The notes beneath the pieces are model-generated. The model saw only the letters and a program-made list of their open reading frames with translations, was not told the origin of the DNA and did no database searches. DNA of 45,943 nucleotides from Phycisphaerae bacterium. Its GTDB lineage: Bacteria > Planctomycetota > Phycisphaerae > UBA1845. Shown here piece after piece: positions 32,188 through 41,013 of the stretch. Location of the stretch: positions 1 through 45,943 of the forward strand of contig JAJDDP010000197.1 in NCBI GenBank assembly GCA_029260235.1, read 5' to 3'. A program made the position numbers and the translations under genes. Within the stretch, counting starts at the first letter, position 1, and each line of letters opens with the position of its first letter.

Positions 32188-34398
32188 TCAACCTACCTCG
32201 TCGAAATCCACGCGGGTGAGGTCGGCGAACTCGAGGACGAAGGTTTGTTGGTCGCCGCTTTGGAATTTGATGGTCGCGTGGGTTCTTGAGGCTCCTCGGC
32301 GGATGGCGATGACTTGGCCTAGGTCGTAGCGGGGGTGGCGCACCAGGGTGCCTACCTGCCACTGTTCGATGTCGTGGGGCAATTGGCCCGAGGGGGCGGA
32401 CCGTCCGTGGCGGCTGCCCGCTGTCGAGAACCCGTCGGTTTGCTCGGGCAGCCATTCGATTTCCTCGGCTGGTAGTTCTTCGATGAAGGGTGATCGCACG
32501 TTTCGCTGAATCCGGCCTCTGCGCATACGCCACCGCGTATGGGTGAGGGTCAGCTCTTCCTTGGTTCTGGTCATGCCCACGAAGCAGAGCCGACGCTCCT
32601 CTTCTTTGTCGCCCCAGTCATCCTGGTCGCGGCGGAAGGGCAGCAGCTCATCCTCTAACCCGACGATGAACACCATCGGAAACTCAAGACCCTTGGAGGC
32701 ATGCAGGGTCATCAGCGTGACGCGGCCCGCGTGCTCATCGATGGTGTCAGCGTCACCGAGCAGGGCGGTCTGCTCCAACCAATTGACCAACGTACCTTCC
32801 GGCTCTGCTTCGTCGAACTTCTTGGCTTCGGCGATCAGGTTGTCCACGTTTTCAAGGGGGATTTCGTCTACGGTTTCTTGGCCTCGCAGCGAGGCATGCA
32901 AGCCGCTCTTGTCGAACACGGATCGCAGGGCGTCAGCGGCAGGGCCGTCGGTGTAGGGCTTGAGTTCTTGAAGCAATCGGGCGAACTCAGCCACCCGCGT
33001 GCCTCCTCGGCCTAGGGCTTGTAGTTCGGCTGGGTCCATAACCACATCCAGCATGGATCGGCCTGTTCGTTGGGCAGCGGTTTCTAGTTTGGATACGGTG
33101 GTCTTACCGATGCCGCGGGTAGGCGTGTTGATGATCCGTCGCAAGGAGGTTGCATCAGCTGGGTTAATCAACACGCGAATGTAGGCCAGCAGGTCCTTGA
33201 TCTCACGTCGGCCATAGAATGCCTGCCCGCGTGCGATCTGATAAGGAACACCCGCTCGGGTCAAGGCTAGCTCTAGGGCTAGGCTGAGCGAACTGAGGCG
33301 GTAGAAGATGGCTAGGTCGTTGGCCGATCGCCCACCGCTCATTGCTTGACGCAATTGGGCGCAAATGAAATCGGCTTCCTCTTCTGCGTTTTCGCACTCG
33401 ACGACGCGTACTTTCTTGCCTTCGGGATTCTCGGTCCACAGGTCCTTCTTCTTGCGGTGTGCGTTGGCCAAGATGAGACGAGATGCGGCGGAGAGAATGC
33501 GCTTGGTCGAGCGGTAGTTCTGCTCGAGGCGGACGACCTTGGCCCCTTCATGGTCTTCTTCAAAGCGGAGGATGTTCTTAATGTTGGCCCCGCGCCAGCC
33601 GTAGATCGATTGATCCGGATCGCCGGTGGCACAAAGATTCCCGTGTTTCTGGGTCAACAGATGGGCGATGCGGTACTGGGCTTCGTTGGTGTCCTGGTAT
33701 TCGTCGATCAAGACATAGCGATAGCGATCCTCCAGCCGTGCACGCAGTTCCTCGTCGTGCTGGAGGGCAAGGGCAGTCTTCATCAACAGATCGTCGAAAT
33801 CCAGCCCCTGCTCCTTGGTTAGGATTTTCTGATAGGCAAAGTAGAGTCGACTCAGTTGCTCTTCGTGCCAATGGGTGGCATTTTTTTCAAAAGCATCGGG
33901 ATCGAGCAGGTCATTCTTGGCGTGGCTGATCTGGGCTTGAACTTTGGAGACCGGCCAATTTGAGGAGTCGAATTCACAGGACCGAATCGCTCGCTTGATG
34001 ACTGCCCGGGAATCGTCCTGATCATAGATGGTGAAGTTTTGGCTAAGCCCGACGGCGTTGTGGTATACTCGGAGCAGGCGGGCGCAGAGAGAATGGAAGG
34101 TGCAAACGGTCATGCTTCGCCCGAAACCGAGGGCTTCGACGCGGTCTCTCATCTCGCCGGCCGCTTTATTGGTGAAGGTAATTGCCAACACCTCGTGCGG
34201 GCGGGCCACGGTGGCGGCGATGTAGGCCGCCCGCCGGGTGATTACGCTCGTCTTGCCGCTACCAGCCCCAGCCAGAACCAGCAAAGGCCCTTCCGTGTGG
34301 GCGGCTGCCTCGCGCTGCGGCTCGGTCAGCCCAGCCAAGATGTCGGCGGCAGTCGCATTGGAAGGTTCGGACAGCATAGGTATGTCTATAACGCCCAT
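32188..34398 (-). CDS. pcrA: UvrD/PcrA-type superfamily 1A DNA helicase
   Basis: The 736-residue protein unwinds DNA 3'-5' in repair and replication restart. Motifs: Q-motif 'LTEPQREAAAHTEGPLLVLAGAGSGKTSVITRR' including Walker A, Ia 'EVLAITFTNKAAGEMRDRV', II 'YVLIDEYQDTNEAQYRI', III 'GDPDQSIYGWRGA', IV 'LEQNYRSTKRIL', V 'TLMTLHASKGLEFPMVFIVGLEDELLPF' and VI 'EEERRLCFVGMTRTKEEL'. The C-terminus 'WQVGTLVRHPRYDLGQVIAI...ATIKF..GDQQTFVLEFADL' is the Tudor-like RNAP/DNA-binding tail of PcrA. An internal ATG (34377) is a possible alternative start; neither has a clear ribosome binding site. Confidence 0.95.
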   Translation of the reverse strand: MGVIDIPMLSEPSNATAADILAGLTEPQREAAAHTEGPLLVLAGAGSGKTSVITRRAAYIAATVARPHEVLAITFTNKAAGEMRDRVEALGFGRSMTVCTFHSLCARLLRVYHNAVGLSQNFTIYDQDDSRAVIKRAIRSCEFDSSNWPVSKVQAQISHAKNDLLDPDAFEKNATHWHEEQLSRLYFAYQKILTKEQGLDFDDLLMKTALALQHDEELRARLEDRYRYVLIDEYQDTNEAQYRIAHLLTQKHGNLCATGDPDQSIYGWRGANIKNILRFEEDHEGAKVVRLEQNYRSTKRILSAASRLILANAHRKKKDLWTENPEGKKVRVVECENAEEEADFICAQLRQAMSGGRSANDLAIFYRLSSLSLALELALTRAGVPYQIARGQAFYGRREIKDLLAYIRVLINPADATSLRRIINTPTRGIGKTTVSKLETAAQRTGRSMLDVVMDPAELQALGRGGTRVAEFARLLQELKPYTDGPAADALRSVFDKSGLHASLRGQETVDEIPLENVDNLIAEAKKFDEAEPEGTLVNWLEQTALLGDADTIDEHAGRVTLMTLHASKGLEFPMVFIVGLEDELLPFRRDQDDWGDKEEERRLCFVGMTRTKEELTLTHTRWRMRRGRIQRNVRSPFIEELPAEEIEWLPEQTDGFSTAGSRHGRSAPSGQLPHDIEQWQVGTLVRHPRYDLGQVIAIRRGASRTHATIKFQSGDQQTFVLEFADLTRVDFDEVG

Positions 34399-34498
34399 CA
34401 GAAAATGCGTCCAGCGTCTCGCCGCTCAGGTTTGCCCGGTCCGGTGGCTTCGGCTATACGAGTGAACGGTTGCAAGATTCGCAGCGAAGGAATTGTTC

Positions 34499-34888
34499 AT
34501 GAAGATCATTAGTCAAGGCATCGACTTGGCTGAGTGTGAACGCATCGGTCAACTGCTGGAGCGCCATCCGGACAGGTTCACCGATCGCATTCTCACTCCG
34601 GCGGAGCGAGAGAACGCCAAGAAATACAAAGATCCCGTGCCGCACATCACCGGGCGCTTCGCAGCCAAGGAAGCCATTCTAAAGGCGCTAGGAACTGGCT
34701 GGCGAGGTCAAATCGCCTGGACTGACATGGAGATCCTCAACGATGCCAGCGGCTGTCCCTCGGCCAAGCTGAGCGGCGAGTGTGCCTGCGTTGCCGAGAG
34801 ATTAGGTATCGAGCGGATGCTGATTTCCATCACCCATACCAAACAGTTCGCAGCCGCCAGTGCGATAGCCGTTAGCGATGAGGCGTAG
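34499..34888 (+). CDS. acpS: Holo-[acyl-carrier-protein] synthase
   Basis: The 129-residue protein transfers 4'-phosphopantetheine from CoA to ACP. It has the AcpS signatures 'GIDLAECERI' with the catalytic Asp, 'ILTPAERENAKKY', 'GRFAAKEAILKALGTG' with metal-binding Glu and Lys, and 'ERMLISITHTKQFAAASAIA'. AAGGA with a 7-nt spacer sets ATG 34499. It is divergent from pcrA, about 100 bp apart, so the promoters of both should lie in that gap. Confidence 0.95.
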   Translation: MKIISQGIDLAECERIGQLLERHPDRFTDRILTPAERENAKKYKDPVPHITGRFAAKEAILKALGTGWRGQIAWTDMEILNDASGCPSAKLSGECACVAERLGIERMLISITHTKQFAAASAIAVSDEA

Positions 34889-34938
34889 TGCTGGACGTCT
34901 TTCTGCCTCAGCCCAACACGATCAACCGGACGCCAACG

Positions 34939-35760
34939 TCAGTCGAGCTTCTTGGCCTCTTTGAGAAAGCCGTCGAGCTTGTGGGCTTTGGTGCTCAGGC
35001 CTCGATTGGGATCGCGCGTTGCTTTCTTTCTTTGCGCCTTGGCGTCGGCTTGGAAGGATTCCAACTCTTCGGAGGTCGGAACATCTTGTGAATCGCCAGG
35101 GGCATGAAGCAAACGAAGTTGATGCCAGAATGATGCATCGGATCCTTTGGGCTTCTTCTTCCTGACCTTGGCTAGACGGGTCAAGATCGGCGTCCGGGCT
35201 GCCGACTGGTGAACTTCGTCCGCACCCTTGGGGCGCTTTTCGCCCTTTTCCAGCTTGAATGTCTTGAACAACAGCCCCCCAAACTCATTGTGTGGGTTGG
35301 CGGCCAGGCCTCGCTTGTCGGGCAGGTTCATCGCTTCGTGGCAAACCTTGCAGCTCACCACGTTGTAGATGCGGTCCACTGCTTCCTCTTTGGGCGTGTC
35401 GTCCCCATCAGATGGATTGGTCTTGGCCAGTATCTCCACCCAATTGGCAACGCCATCGGCATCAACATCGGTCTGGCCGTTGAGCTCAGGTCTGGTGCCC
35501 GCTGCCGTTGCCCGGGTAGGCTCGCCTTCCAACTCGGCGATTCGGTCTGCCAGGGGCGTTTCTGAATCCAAGTCGTGGAGTTGCTGGCCATACGCGTTGA
35601 GATCGCCGCTGTCGGCAGCCACATGGCACGACGTACACAAAGCAGCCTTGCTGATCAGGGCCGCCCGAATGTGCTCGAAGTGACCAGGACGACCCAGCGC
35701 AGGCAGCGCCCCAAGAAGAACCGTCGCAGCTACAATGACCATGTTTGTTCTGAATTTCAT
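34939..35760 (-). CDS. Secreted diheme c-type cytochrome-like protein with a calcium-binding type 3 repeat
   Basis: The 273-residue protein has a signal peptide (MKFRTNMVIVAATVLLGALPALG) and two CxxCH heme motifs, Cys42-Thr-Ser-Cys-His46 and Cys137-Lys-Val-Cys-His141. Between them lies a 'DVDADGVANWVEI...NPSDGDDTP' segment like thrombospondin type 3/EF-hand repeats. The C-terminal third is basic, Lys-rich and low-complexity. It probably carries electrons or binds gas in the periplasm; distal heme ligands are not evident. The longer frame to 35967 starts without a signal peptide, so ATG 35760 is chosen. It lies downstream of the ECF sigma gene on the same strand. Confidence 0.75.
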   Translation of the reverse strand: MKFRTNMVIVAATVLLGALPALGRPGHFEHIRAALISKAALCTSCHVAADSGDLNAYGQQLHDLDSETPLADRIAELEGEPTRATAAGTRPELNGQTDVDADGVANWVEILAKTNPSDGDDTPKEEAVDRIYNVVSCKVCHEAMNLPDKRGLAANPHNEFGGLLFKTFKLEKGEKRPKGADEVHQSAARTPILTRLAKVRKKKPKGSDASFWHQLRLLHAPGDSQDVPTSEELESFQADAKAQRKKATRDPNRGLSTKAHKLDGFLKEAKKLD

Positions 35761-35917
35761 GAATGCGATTCTAGGGTAAGGGGCGGACGAAACAAACGGT
35801 TCGTCCGCCCAATTCTTCCCGACCCTCAACTGCAGGCACGTTGAACCGTTCTTGAATGGTAAGAACTTGCCGATTTGTGTTTTGGTTAGCACCGTGCAGC
35901 AGGTTGGGGTCAGGCGA

Positions 35918-36559
35918 TCAACCGCGGCTGAACTCGCCGAGGTGCTCCATTTCTTTCTTGAGCGCATCGAGCGCCCTCTTGGTGAGGGCTACTACGGCGC
36001 CGTCGCTCTTGTCCAAGCTTGAAGCTACGTCGGTGACGGACATGCCTTGGAGGAATCGCAGCTGCAGCACTTGCCTGTGGGAATCGGACAAACTGCTCAC
36101 ACAATCCATCAGGGCGCAAAGGGCTTCATCGCGTCGGACGACTCGGCTGGGGGTCTCCGAGTCGGCGTAGACATAGTCGAGGAGGTTGAGATAGGAGCCG
36201 CTCAGGCCGGTGCTGACCAAAGGCGTTTCCTTGCTGACCGCGCGTGCCTGGCGGTTGGCTGCCCGGCGAACATCGATCAGCTTGTGGTCCAAGATGGTGA
36301 ATACCCAGTTGATGAACGAATTGGGGCCTCGATTCTCGAATCGCCCGATCTCTTTGAGCACCTGAATGTAAGTCTGCTGCAGAACGTCCTCCGGCTCGTA
36401 GCGGGCCCGCAGGGTGGCATCTAGCCGAGACTCAACCCGGGCCCTTAGGATCGGGTGGTAGGTGCCCAGCAGCTTGGTCACAGCTAGTTCATCACCTTGC
36501 CGCGCCGATTCTACCCATGACTTGATTTGTTCAGCTTCCGCCATCGATTCCGCGGCCAC
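35918..36559 (-). CDS. ECF-type RNA polymerase sigma factor, planctomycete type
   Basis: The 213-residue protein has sigma region 2 ('LLGTYHPILRARVESRLDATLRARYEPEDVLQQTYIQVLKEIGRF') and region 4 ('VSSLSDSHRQVLQLRFLQGMSVTDVASSLDKSDGAVVALTKRALDALKKEM'), joined by a linker. This version (with 'R..PEDVLQ.T') is abundant in Planctomycetota next to Ser/Thr kinases. The frame starts at GTG 36559; ATG 36544 is equally possible. It is divergent from the kinase gene at 36737, which suggests that the kinase regulates the sigma factor or its regulon. Confidence 0.88.
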   Translation of the reverse strand: MAAESMAEAEQIKSWVESARQGDELAVTKLLGTYHPILRARVESRLDATLRARYEPEDVLQQTYIQVLKEIGRFENRGPNSFINWVFTILDHKLIDVRRAANRQARAVSKETPLVSTGLSGSYLNLLDYVYADSETPSRVVRRDEALCALMDCVSSLSDSHRQVLQLRFLQGMSVTDVASSLDKSDGAVVALTKRALDALKKEMEHLGEFSRG

Positions 36560-36736
36560 ACCGATCTACCAACCACACATCCTTACCGCAGGGCGATCGC
36601 CCAGCAGCCTCCGCCCCATGATAGCAATTATGTCACCAAGATGCGCTGCATAATTGCCCACAGCCTAACCATAACCTACGATCAGGCATCGAATTGTGCC
36701 GACTGTCACGCTGTGCCCTGAGCAATTGCGGATCGC

Positions 36737-38521
36737 ATGGATACTCCCGAGTCCAATAACCAGAAGGACGATCAGATCGCTCATCTGGTCAACGAATACT
36801 TTGATCGCCGACAGTCGGGCGAGGAGCTGTCCCCCGCACAATTCGCGGAGGAACACCCTGGTCTGGCACAGGACTTGAAGCCGTACCTCGACGGCTTGGC
36901 CCTTCTGGATGAGATCCGCAGCGCCACGGCTGAGATGGGGGTGCCAGCCCTTTCCTCGCCGTCGCCGCGCGAACTGCCTGCTATCGACGGCTATGAATTG
37001 CTGGAGGAAACCGGCCGCGGCGGAATGGGCGTGGTCTACAAGGCCAAGCAGATCTACACCAACCGCATCGTGGCCGTCAAAGTCATGCTGGCAGGCCCCT
37101 TTGCCTCTGCTCGATCACAACGCAGGTTCGAGCGGGAAGTGCAATTGGCCGCCCGACTGCGCCACCCACGCATCGTGACTGTCTTGGAGAGCGGGCAAGT
37201 TTCCTCGGGCCAAAAGTATTTCGCCATGGACTATGTGGCTGGCCTTCATCTGGACAAATTCATTCGCAAACGCACGCCAGACCCGCAAGCAATCCTAGCG
37301 CTCTTTATCGATATCTGCGAGGCCGTCCACTACGCCCATGACAGTGGCGTCATTCATCGCGACCTCAAACCAGCCAACGTCCTTGTCGACGAAAATGGAA
37401 TCCCTCATGTGATGGACTTCGGTCTTGCAAAGGCAATGGATGCCGAAGACATGGACGACAGCATCACGGCTGAATTCTCGGCGCCGGGTCAAGTCATGGG
37501 CACGCTCCGTTACCTGTCGCCCGAGCAGGCCACCGGCGCCCAAGAGGAAGTGGACCTTCGCACCGACGTCTACGCGCTCGGGCTTATGCTCTACGAATCA
37601 CTGACCGGGTCCATGCCCTACGACATTTCGGGAAAACCCTCCGACATCATCAAGAGGATCGTTGAATCTCAGCCCGTCAAGCCCTCCGCAATAAGCGACA
37701 CCGTGGATACGGAGTTGGGCACGATCTTGCTCAAAGCGCTGGAAAAGGAGCAAGCCCTCCGCTATGCGTCTGCTGCCGAGATGGGCGAAGACTTGCGTCG
37801 CTACCTCGCGGGCGAACCAATCCAAGCCAAGCGGACGAGCCGAGTCTATTTGCTGAACAAGGCTGTACGCCGCTACCGCACAGAAATTGTGGTGCTAGGC
37901 GTAGCCATGGTTCTGGCCGTGGGGGGCACCATGGGAGGGACGTGGTGGGCCCACCACCAGCTGCAACAAGCGCAACTCCAAACCCAGACCAAGGGCCGCC
38001 TGGAGCTGGCCGCCCTTCAATTTAGGCTTGAACAGGGAGAGAGCGGCGGCGTGGCTGTCAACATGGTCCTGGGCAAGTACCCCAAATTGGAAGAGTCCCG
38101 GCTCGTGTTTGCCCGCGGCCGGTTCGAGGGCGATGAAGTGAATGGCACGATCCAGTTTCTTGAGGCTGAATTGAGCACCAAGCCCTCCCGTTGGCCATGC
38201 AAAGAACTGTTGGCTGAGGTCTACCGGAACCTGGAACCGGAAGATGAGGCTGAGGGCCAGGTGTTTGCGGGCGAAATCATCCGCTTGCAAGCCGCCGTTG
38301 ATCGCCAAGCACCGGATACCTCTGAGGCCTGGTACTACCGAACTTTCACTACTCTCGATCCTGAAATCGCCCTCAAGAGGGCCCACAATGCTGTTCAGCT
38401 CGATGAGGAGAACGAACTGGCGTGGATTCGGATACGCGACCTAGCCACCCTACTCGGGCATGAAGAAGAGGCGATGAACGCCGCTAGTCGGCTGTCGCTT
38501 CCGGTCGAGGCCGCAGAATAA
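36737..38521 (+). CDS. Transmembrane Ser/Thr protein kinase
   Basis: The 594-residue protein starts with a ~75-residue segment typical of planctomycete kinases ('QIAHLVNEYFDRRQSGEELSPAQFAEEHPGLA..LKPYLDGL'). The kinase domain has a glycine loop (ETGRGGMGVVYKAKQ), Lys in 'VAVKVML', 'HRDLKPANVLVDENG', 'DFGLAKAMD' and 'GTLRYLSPEQATG'. It ends near residue 360 with 'RRYLAGEPIQA'. One membrane segment follows (about 382-405, EIVVLGVAMVLAVGG). The ~190-residue C-terminal part outside is helical and TPR-like. All catalytic residues are present. It is divergent from the ECF sigma gene. Confidence 0.92.
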   Translation: MDTPESNNQKDDQIAHLVNEYFDRRQSGEELSPAQFAEEHPGLAQDLKPYLDGLALLDEIRSATAEMGVPALSSPSPRELPAIDGYELLEETGRGGMGVVYKAKQIYTNRIVAVKVMLAGPFASARSQRRFEREVQLAARLRHPRIVTVLESGQVSSGQKYFAMDYVAGLHLDKFIRKRTPDPQAILALFIDICEAVHYAHDSGVIHRDLKPANVLVDENGIPHVMDFGLAKAMDAEDMDDSITAEFSAPGQVMGTLRYLSPEQATGAQEEVDLRTDVYALGLMLYESLTGSMPYDISGKPSDIIKRIVESQPVKPSAISDTVDTELGTILLKALEKEQALRYASAAEMGEDLRRYLAGEPIQAKRTSRVYLLNKAVRRYRTEIVVLGVAMVLAVGGTMGGTWWAHHQLQQAQLQTQTKGRLELAALQFRLEQGESGGVAVNMVLGKYPKLEESRLVFARGRFEGDEVNGTIQFLEAELSTKPSRWPCKELLAEVYRNLEPEDEAEGQVFAGEIIRLQAAVDRQAPDTSEAWYYRTFTTLDPEIALKRAHNAVQLDEENELAWIRIRDLATLLGHEEEAMNAASRLSLPVEAAE

Positions 38522-38560
38522 TCACTAGGCACTTTAATTGCTGCATTCTCACTGCTCTTT

Positions 38561-38592
38561 CCATCTCACGCCTACCGCTCGCCGTGAGATGG
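38561..38592 (+). other. 10-bp hairpin downstream of the kinase gene
   Basis: CCATCTCACG (38561-38570) pairs perfectly with CGTGAGATGG (38583-38592), with a 12-nt loop, 40 nt beyond the kinase stop. No T-run follows, so it may act in transcript stability rather than as an intrinsic terminator. Confidence 0.5.
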
Positions 38593-38877
38593 ACAAGTCT
38601 GCAATCGGCGATATGGCCAACCCCACCCGAGGGACCTGACAAATCCTGACAGAAAAACCGTCACTTGGATTGGGTATCGGCGTTTCCAGATCGGAGGGTA
38701 CTGGTGCTCTCTGCTGATTCACATCTTGTACTCAGCACCACGGCTGCCACGTACTGTTTCTAGGTTGGCGGCGACTGATGTTGAGAATTGAAGCCTCCCG
38801 CCGTAGTCCGGGGCACCTCGGCTGCTCCTGGAGAGGCAAAACCATGAAGGTCCGCTCACAAAGGAGGTGGCCCGACG

Positions 38878-38916
38878 ATGAGGTATTGCGATCTGGTCTA
38901 TGGTGTTTTCATCTAG
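38878..38916 (+). CDS. Possible 12-codon leader ORF
   Basis: AAAGGAGGTG, a near-perfect match to the anti-Shine-Dalgarno sequence, ends 8 nt before ATG 38878. That opens the 12-residue peptide MRYCDLVYGVFI and a TAG. It sits ~280 bp upstream of the pseudopilin start. An overlapping alternative, ATG 38844 (28 codons, MKVRSQRRWPDDE...), also has a GAGAGG upstream, so which of the two is used, if either, is open. Confidence 0.3.
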   Translation: MRYCDLVYGVFI

Positions 38917-39194
38917 GCTGGAAGTTGTAAAGCTTGGTGGTGTAGTAGTTTAGGGCAGTACCTGCTCTCCCCTGCTGCGGGTAGTCGCTTCAAGGGTTGC
39001 TTCTTGGAATTCGGGGCAGTCTTGACGGGACAGGGCAGAGCTAGGATACTGCATCGCTCAATTGGGTGTGGTGCTCAACTCGCTGGACAGAATCTGTTGA
39101 CGTCGTTTCCGATATTCTTCTTTATGCTGTTTTGTCATCGGGATTGTCCAGGCGTGCTGAGGAGATCCGTAGAAGGAAAACAGGAATCATTATT

Positions 39195-40211
39195 ATGAAA
39201 AACCAAACCTCCAAAGGCCGCAACTGCGGCAAGCCGAGCCGTTTGCGCGGCTTCACTTTGATCGAGCTGCTGGTGGTGGTGTCTATCATCGCCCTGCTGA
39301 TCTCGATCCTTCTCCCTTCGCTCAAGAAAGCCAGGGAACAGGCCAAGGCCGCAGCGGGCTTGGCAAACTTGAAGGGCATCGGCACATCCAGCGTGACGTA
39401 CTCAACCGATGACGCTTCGGAAAGCAGCATCCCGGTCCATCCCATCGTTCTCGACAACAATCGTGACCAGAGAGAACGTCTTACTACTGCTCGAGCGGCG
39501 TTCGGCGGAAAATCTGGAAACGGGCGATTCGATGGCAACACCTTGTACTGGGGGACCGGGAACTTCAAAGGCCCGGCAACGAGGCCGATGAACGGCATCC
39601 TGTTCAAGAACGGTTTGACCGACTTCACGCCGCCTCCGTTCGGCACATACACCGGTGGAGATATTCTCGCACGGTGGGCAGATGACGAGAAGCTGAATCT
39701 CAATATCTTCAAATGCCCATCCGACACCGGCTACAAGGGCCTCAACTACACCGACTTGAAGGAGTCCGGGAAGTCCTCATTCGACTTCTTCGGCAACAGC
39801 TATTGGGCAAATGCCCTTTGGACCACATCAGGCGGCCCTTGCTTTAGCAATTCACCGTTCTTGCGCCCCTACTCTCGAATCCCCAATCCTGCCAACACAC
39901 TCTACTTCTGGGAGCAGGCTGGCGCTTTCGCGTGGGATGCTAACCCGCCAGAGAGCTGCGGAGACAAGACTGATACGGTGGTGGTTGGCTGGCACAAGAG
40001 GCCGTGGATGTTCAACGCGGTCTTTGCGGATGGCCATGGAAGCATGGTCAAGATGGACAGTTGGCGTGCTCCTCAGCTCTCCAGCTATCCCAATGCACCC
40101 GGCGGTTCAAATCCTTACTTCTGGTACCACTGCGTGATCATTCGCGGTAGTGACTGGCAGATGGATACTTTGCCGTCCCCCGAAGTTCCGACTAACATCG
40201 ATTGCGGCTAG
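39195..40211 (+). CDS. Type II secretion/pseudopilin-like protein with prepilin N-terminal signal
   Basis: The 338-residue protein has a basic leader and a prepilin cleavage/methylation site, 'RLRGFTLIELLVVVSIIALLISILLPSL' in outline, cut between Gly and Phe with Glu+5, followed by 'KKAREQAKAAAGLANLKGIGTSSVTYSTDD', the usual planctomycete continuation. The C-terminus 'FNAVFADGHGSMVKM' matches the DG-type end of DUF1559/H-X9-DG proteins. It is probably a minor pilin or a component of a secretion-type pseudopilus on the surface. AGGA with a 9-nt spacer sets ATG 39195. It is followed by a strong hairpin. Confidence 0.85.
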   Translation: MKNQTSKGRNCGKPSRLRGFTLIELLVVVSIIALLISILLPSLKKAREQAKAAAGLANLKGIGTSSVTYSTDDASESSIPVHPIVLDNNRDQRERLTTARAAFGGKSGNGRFDGNTLYWGTGNFKGPATRPMNGILFKNGLTDFTPPPFGTYTGGDILARWADDEKLNLNIFKCPSDTGYKGLNYTDLKESGKSSFDFFGNSYWANALWTTSGGPCFSNSPFLRPYSRIPNPANTLYFWEQAGAFAWDANPPESCGDKTDTVVVGWHKRPWMFNAVFADGHGSMVKMDSWRAPQLSSYPNAPGGSNPYFWYHCVIIRGSDWQMDTLPSPEVPTNIDCG

Positions 40212-40266
40212 GGCGTCGGCTGGTTTTCGCGCTGTCGCATCGTAGTGGTCTTACCAAATTTGCAAC

Positions 40267-40312
40267 GGCCCACGCGTGGCGGTTCTGAGAAGAGCCGCCA
40301 CGGTGGGCCTTT
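40267..40312 (+). terminator. Long GC-rich hairpin downstream of the pseudopilin gene
   Basis: GGCCCAC, then CGTGGCGGTTCT (40275-40286), a GAGA loop, then AGAGCCGCCACG and GTGGGCC make a 19-bp stem with a single bulged G, followed by TTT. It starts 56 nt after the stop. The short T-run makes it a weak intrinsic terminator, but the size of the stem argues for a functional transcript end. Confidence 0.6.
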
Positions 40313-40381
40313 GGATGTGTCTCGAGGCGGGGATTCGGTTGTGCCTGAGACACTCAACTTTTGCGGGAGTGAGTAAACGCA

Positions 40382-40798
40382 ATGGCTTCAAATAGTGGTT
40401 CCAATAAGAATCTCATGATTCTTGTGGGTGTGCTTGCGGCTGCTGCAGTGGCTGCGGGCGCCTATTTCATGATGTCTGGCGACGGGGAGACTGATTCGAG
40501 CCCAGCGGTGGCTCAAGAACGCCCCCCTCGCGCGCCGCGAAAGCCACCCAAGAAAGAGGCGGCCAATAAACCTGAGTCGCGGTCTCGGGACAGAGCCACG
40601 ACGGCATCCGGGGACAGTGGCCGTCAGCGCCCAGGCGCATCGCAGACCCGCCAGGTTAATGACGGCTCTTCTAGCCCAAGCGGGCCGGAAAAGAAACGCC
40701 CGAAGCGAGCACCCAAGAAGCGCAACGACAAGAAATCCAAAAAGCCCAAAGAAGCTGAGAAGCCCCCTGGTGCATTTCGAGAACAGGGCATCGGCTAG
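40382..40798 (+). CDS. Membrane-anchored protein with a highly basic tail
   Basis: The 138-residue protein has one N-terminal membrane segment (LMILVGVLAAAAVAAGAYFMM, about residues 11-31), then a low-complexity region rich in Pro, Arg, Ser, Lys and Ala (KRPKRAPKKRNDKKSKKPKEAEKPP). The basic stretch could bind acidic polymers or nucleic acid, or be a disordered linker. No domain is recognised. It follows the pseudopilin gene after a hairpin and ends ~57 bp before a bidirectional terminator. Confidence 0.6.
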   Translation: MASNSGSNKNLMILVGVLAAAAVAAGAYFMMSGDGETDSSPAVAQERPPRAPRKPPKKEAANKPESRSRDRATTASGDSGRQRPGASQTRQVNDGSSSPSGPEKKRPKRAPKKRNDKKSKKPKEAEKPPGAFREQGIG

Positions 40799-40854
40799 CT
40801 GGGCCTAGGTCGGCGGGCAAGCTCGGACGGAATGTCAGGGGTTCAAGTTCCAAG

Positions 40855-40885
40855 AAAACGGCTGCGCTCTTGCGCAGCCGTTTTT
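40855..40885. terminator. Bidirectional rho-independent terminator
   Basis: AAAA, CGGCTGCGC, TCTT loop, GCGCAGCCG and TTTTT form a perfect 9-bp stem flanked by A- and T-runs, so it works on both strands. On the plus strand it ends the unit 40382-40798; on the minus strand it lies downstream of 41014-41454. Confidence 0.88.
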
Positions 40886-41013
40886 CATTTCAGGCTGATC
40901 GACCCTTGGTTGAAGGTCGAAGATCAACAGATGAGGGCCCATGGCGGGCAACTTGTGCTTCGAGGATACCCCATTGGACGGCACCTACAGCCTCGCTTGG
41001 CTGTGCGCGGGTC

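Larger units (their letters stand above)
38522..39194. other. Long 5' region of the pseudopilin gene, mostly without genes
   Basis: This holds a kinase-gene 3' hairpin (38561-38592), a possible leader ORF (38878-38916) and otherwise no supported gene. A 39066-started extension of the pilin frame lacks a ribosome binding site. I looked for a c-di-GMP riboswitch, since such elements often precede pilin genes; 'GAGAGGCAAAACC' near 38831 is similar in part, but the remaining conserved bases do not fit. Confidence 0.4.

Noticed and set aside
38831..38880. c-di-GMP-I riboswitch before the pseudopilin gene
   Set aside because: 'GGCAAAACC' is close to the core, but the paired 'GACGCAAAGCC' strand and the receptor bases are missing.
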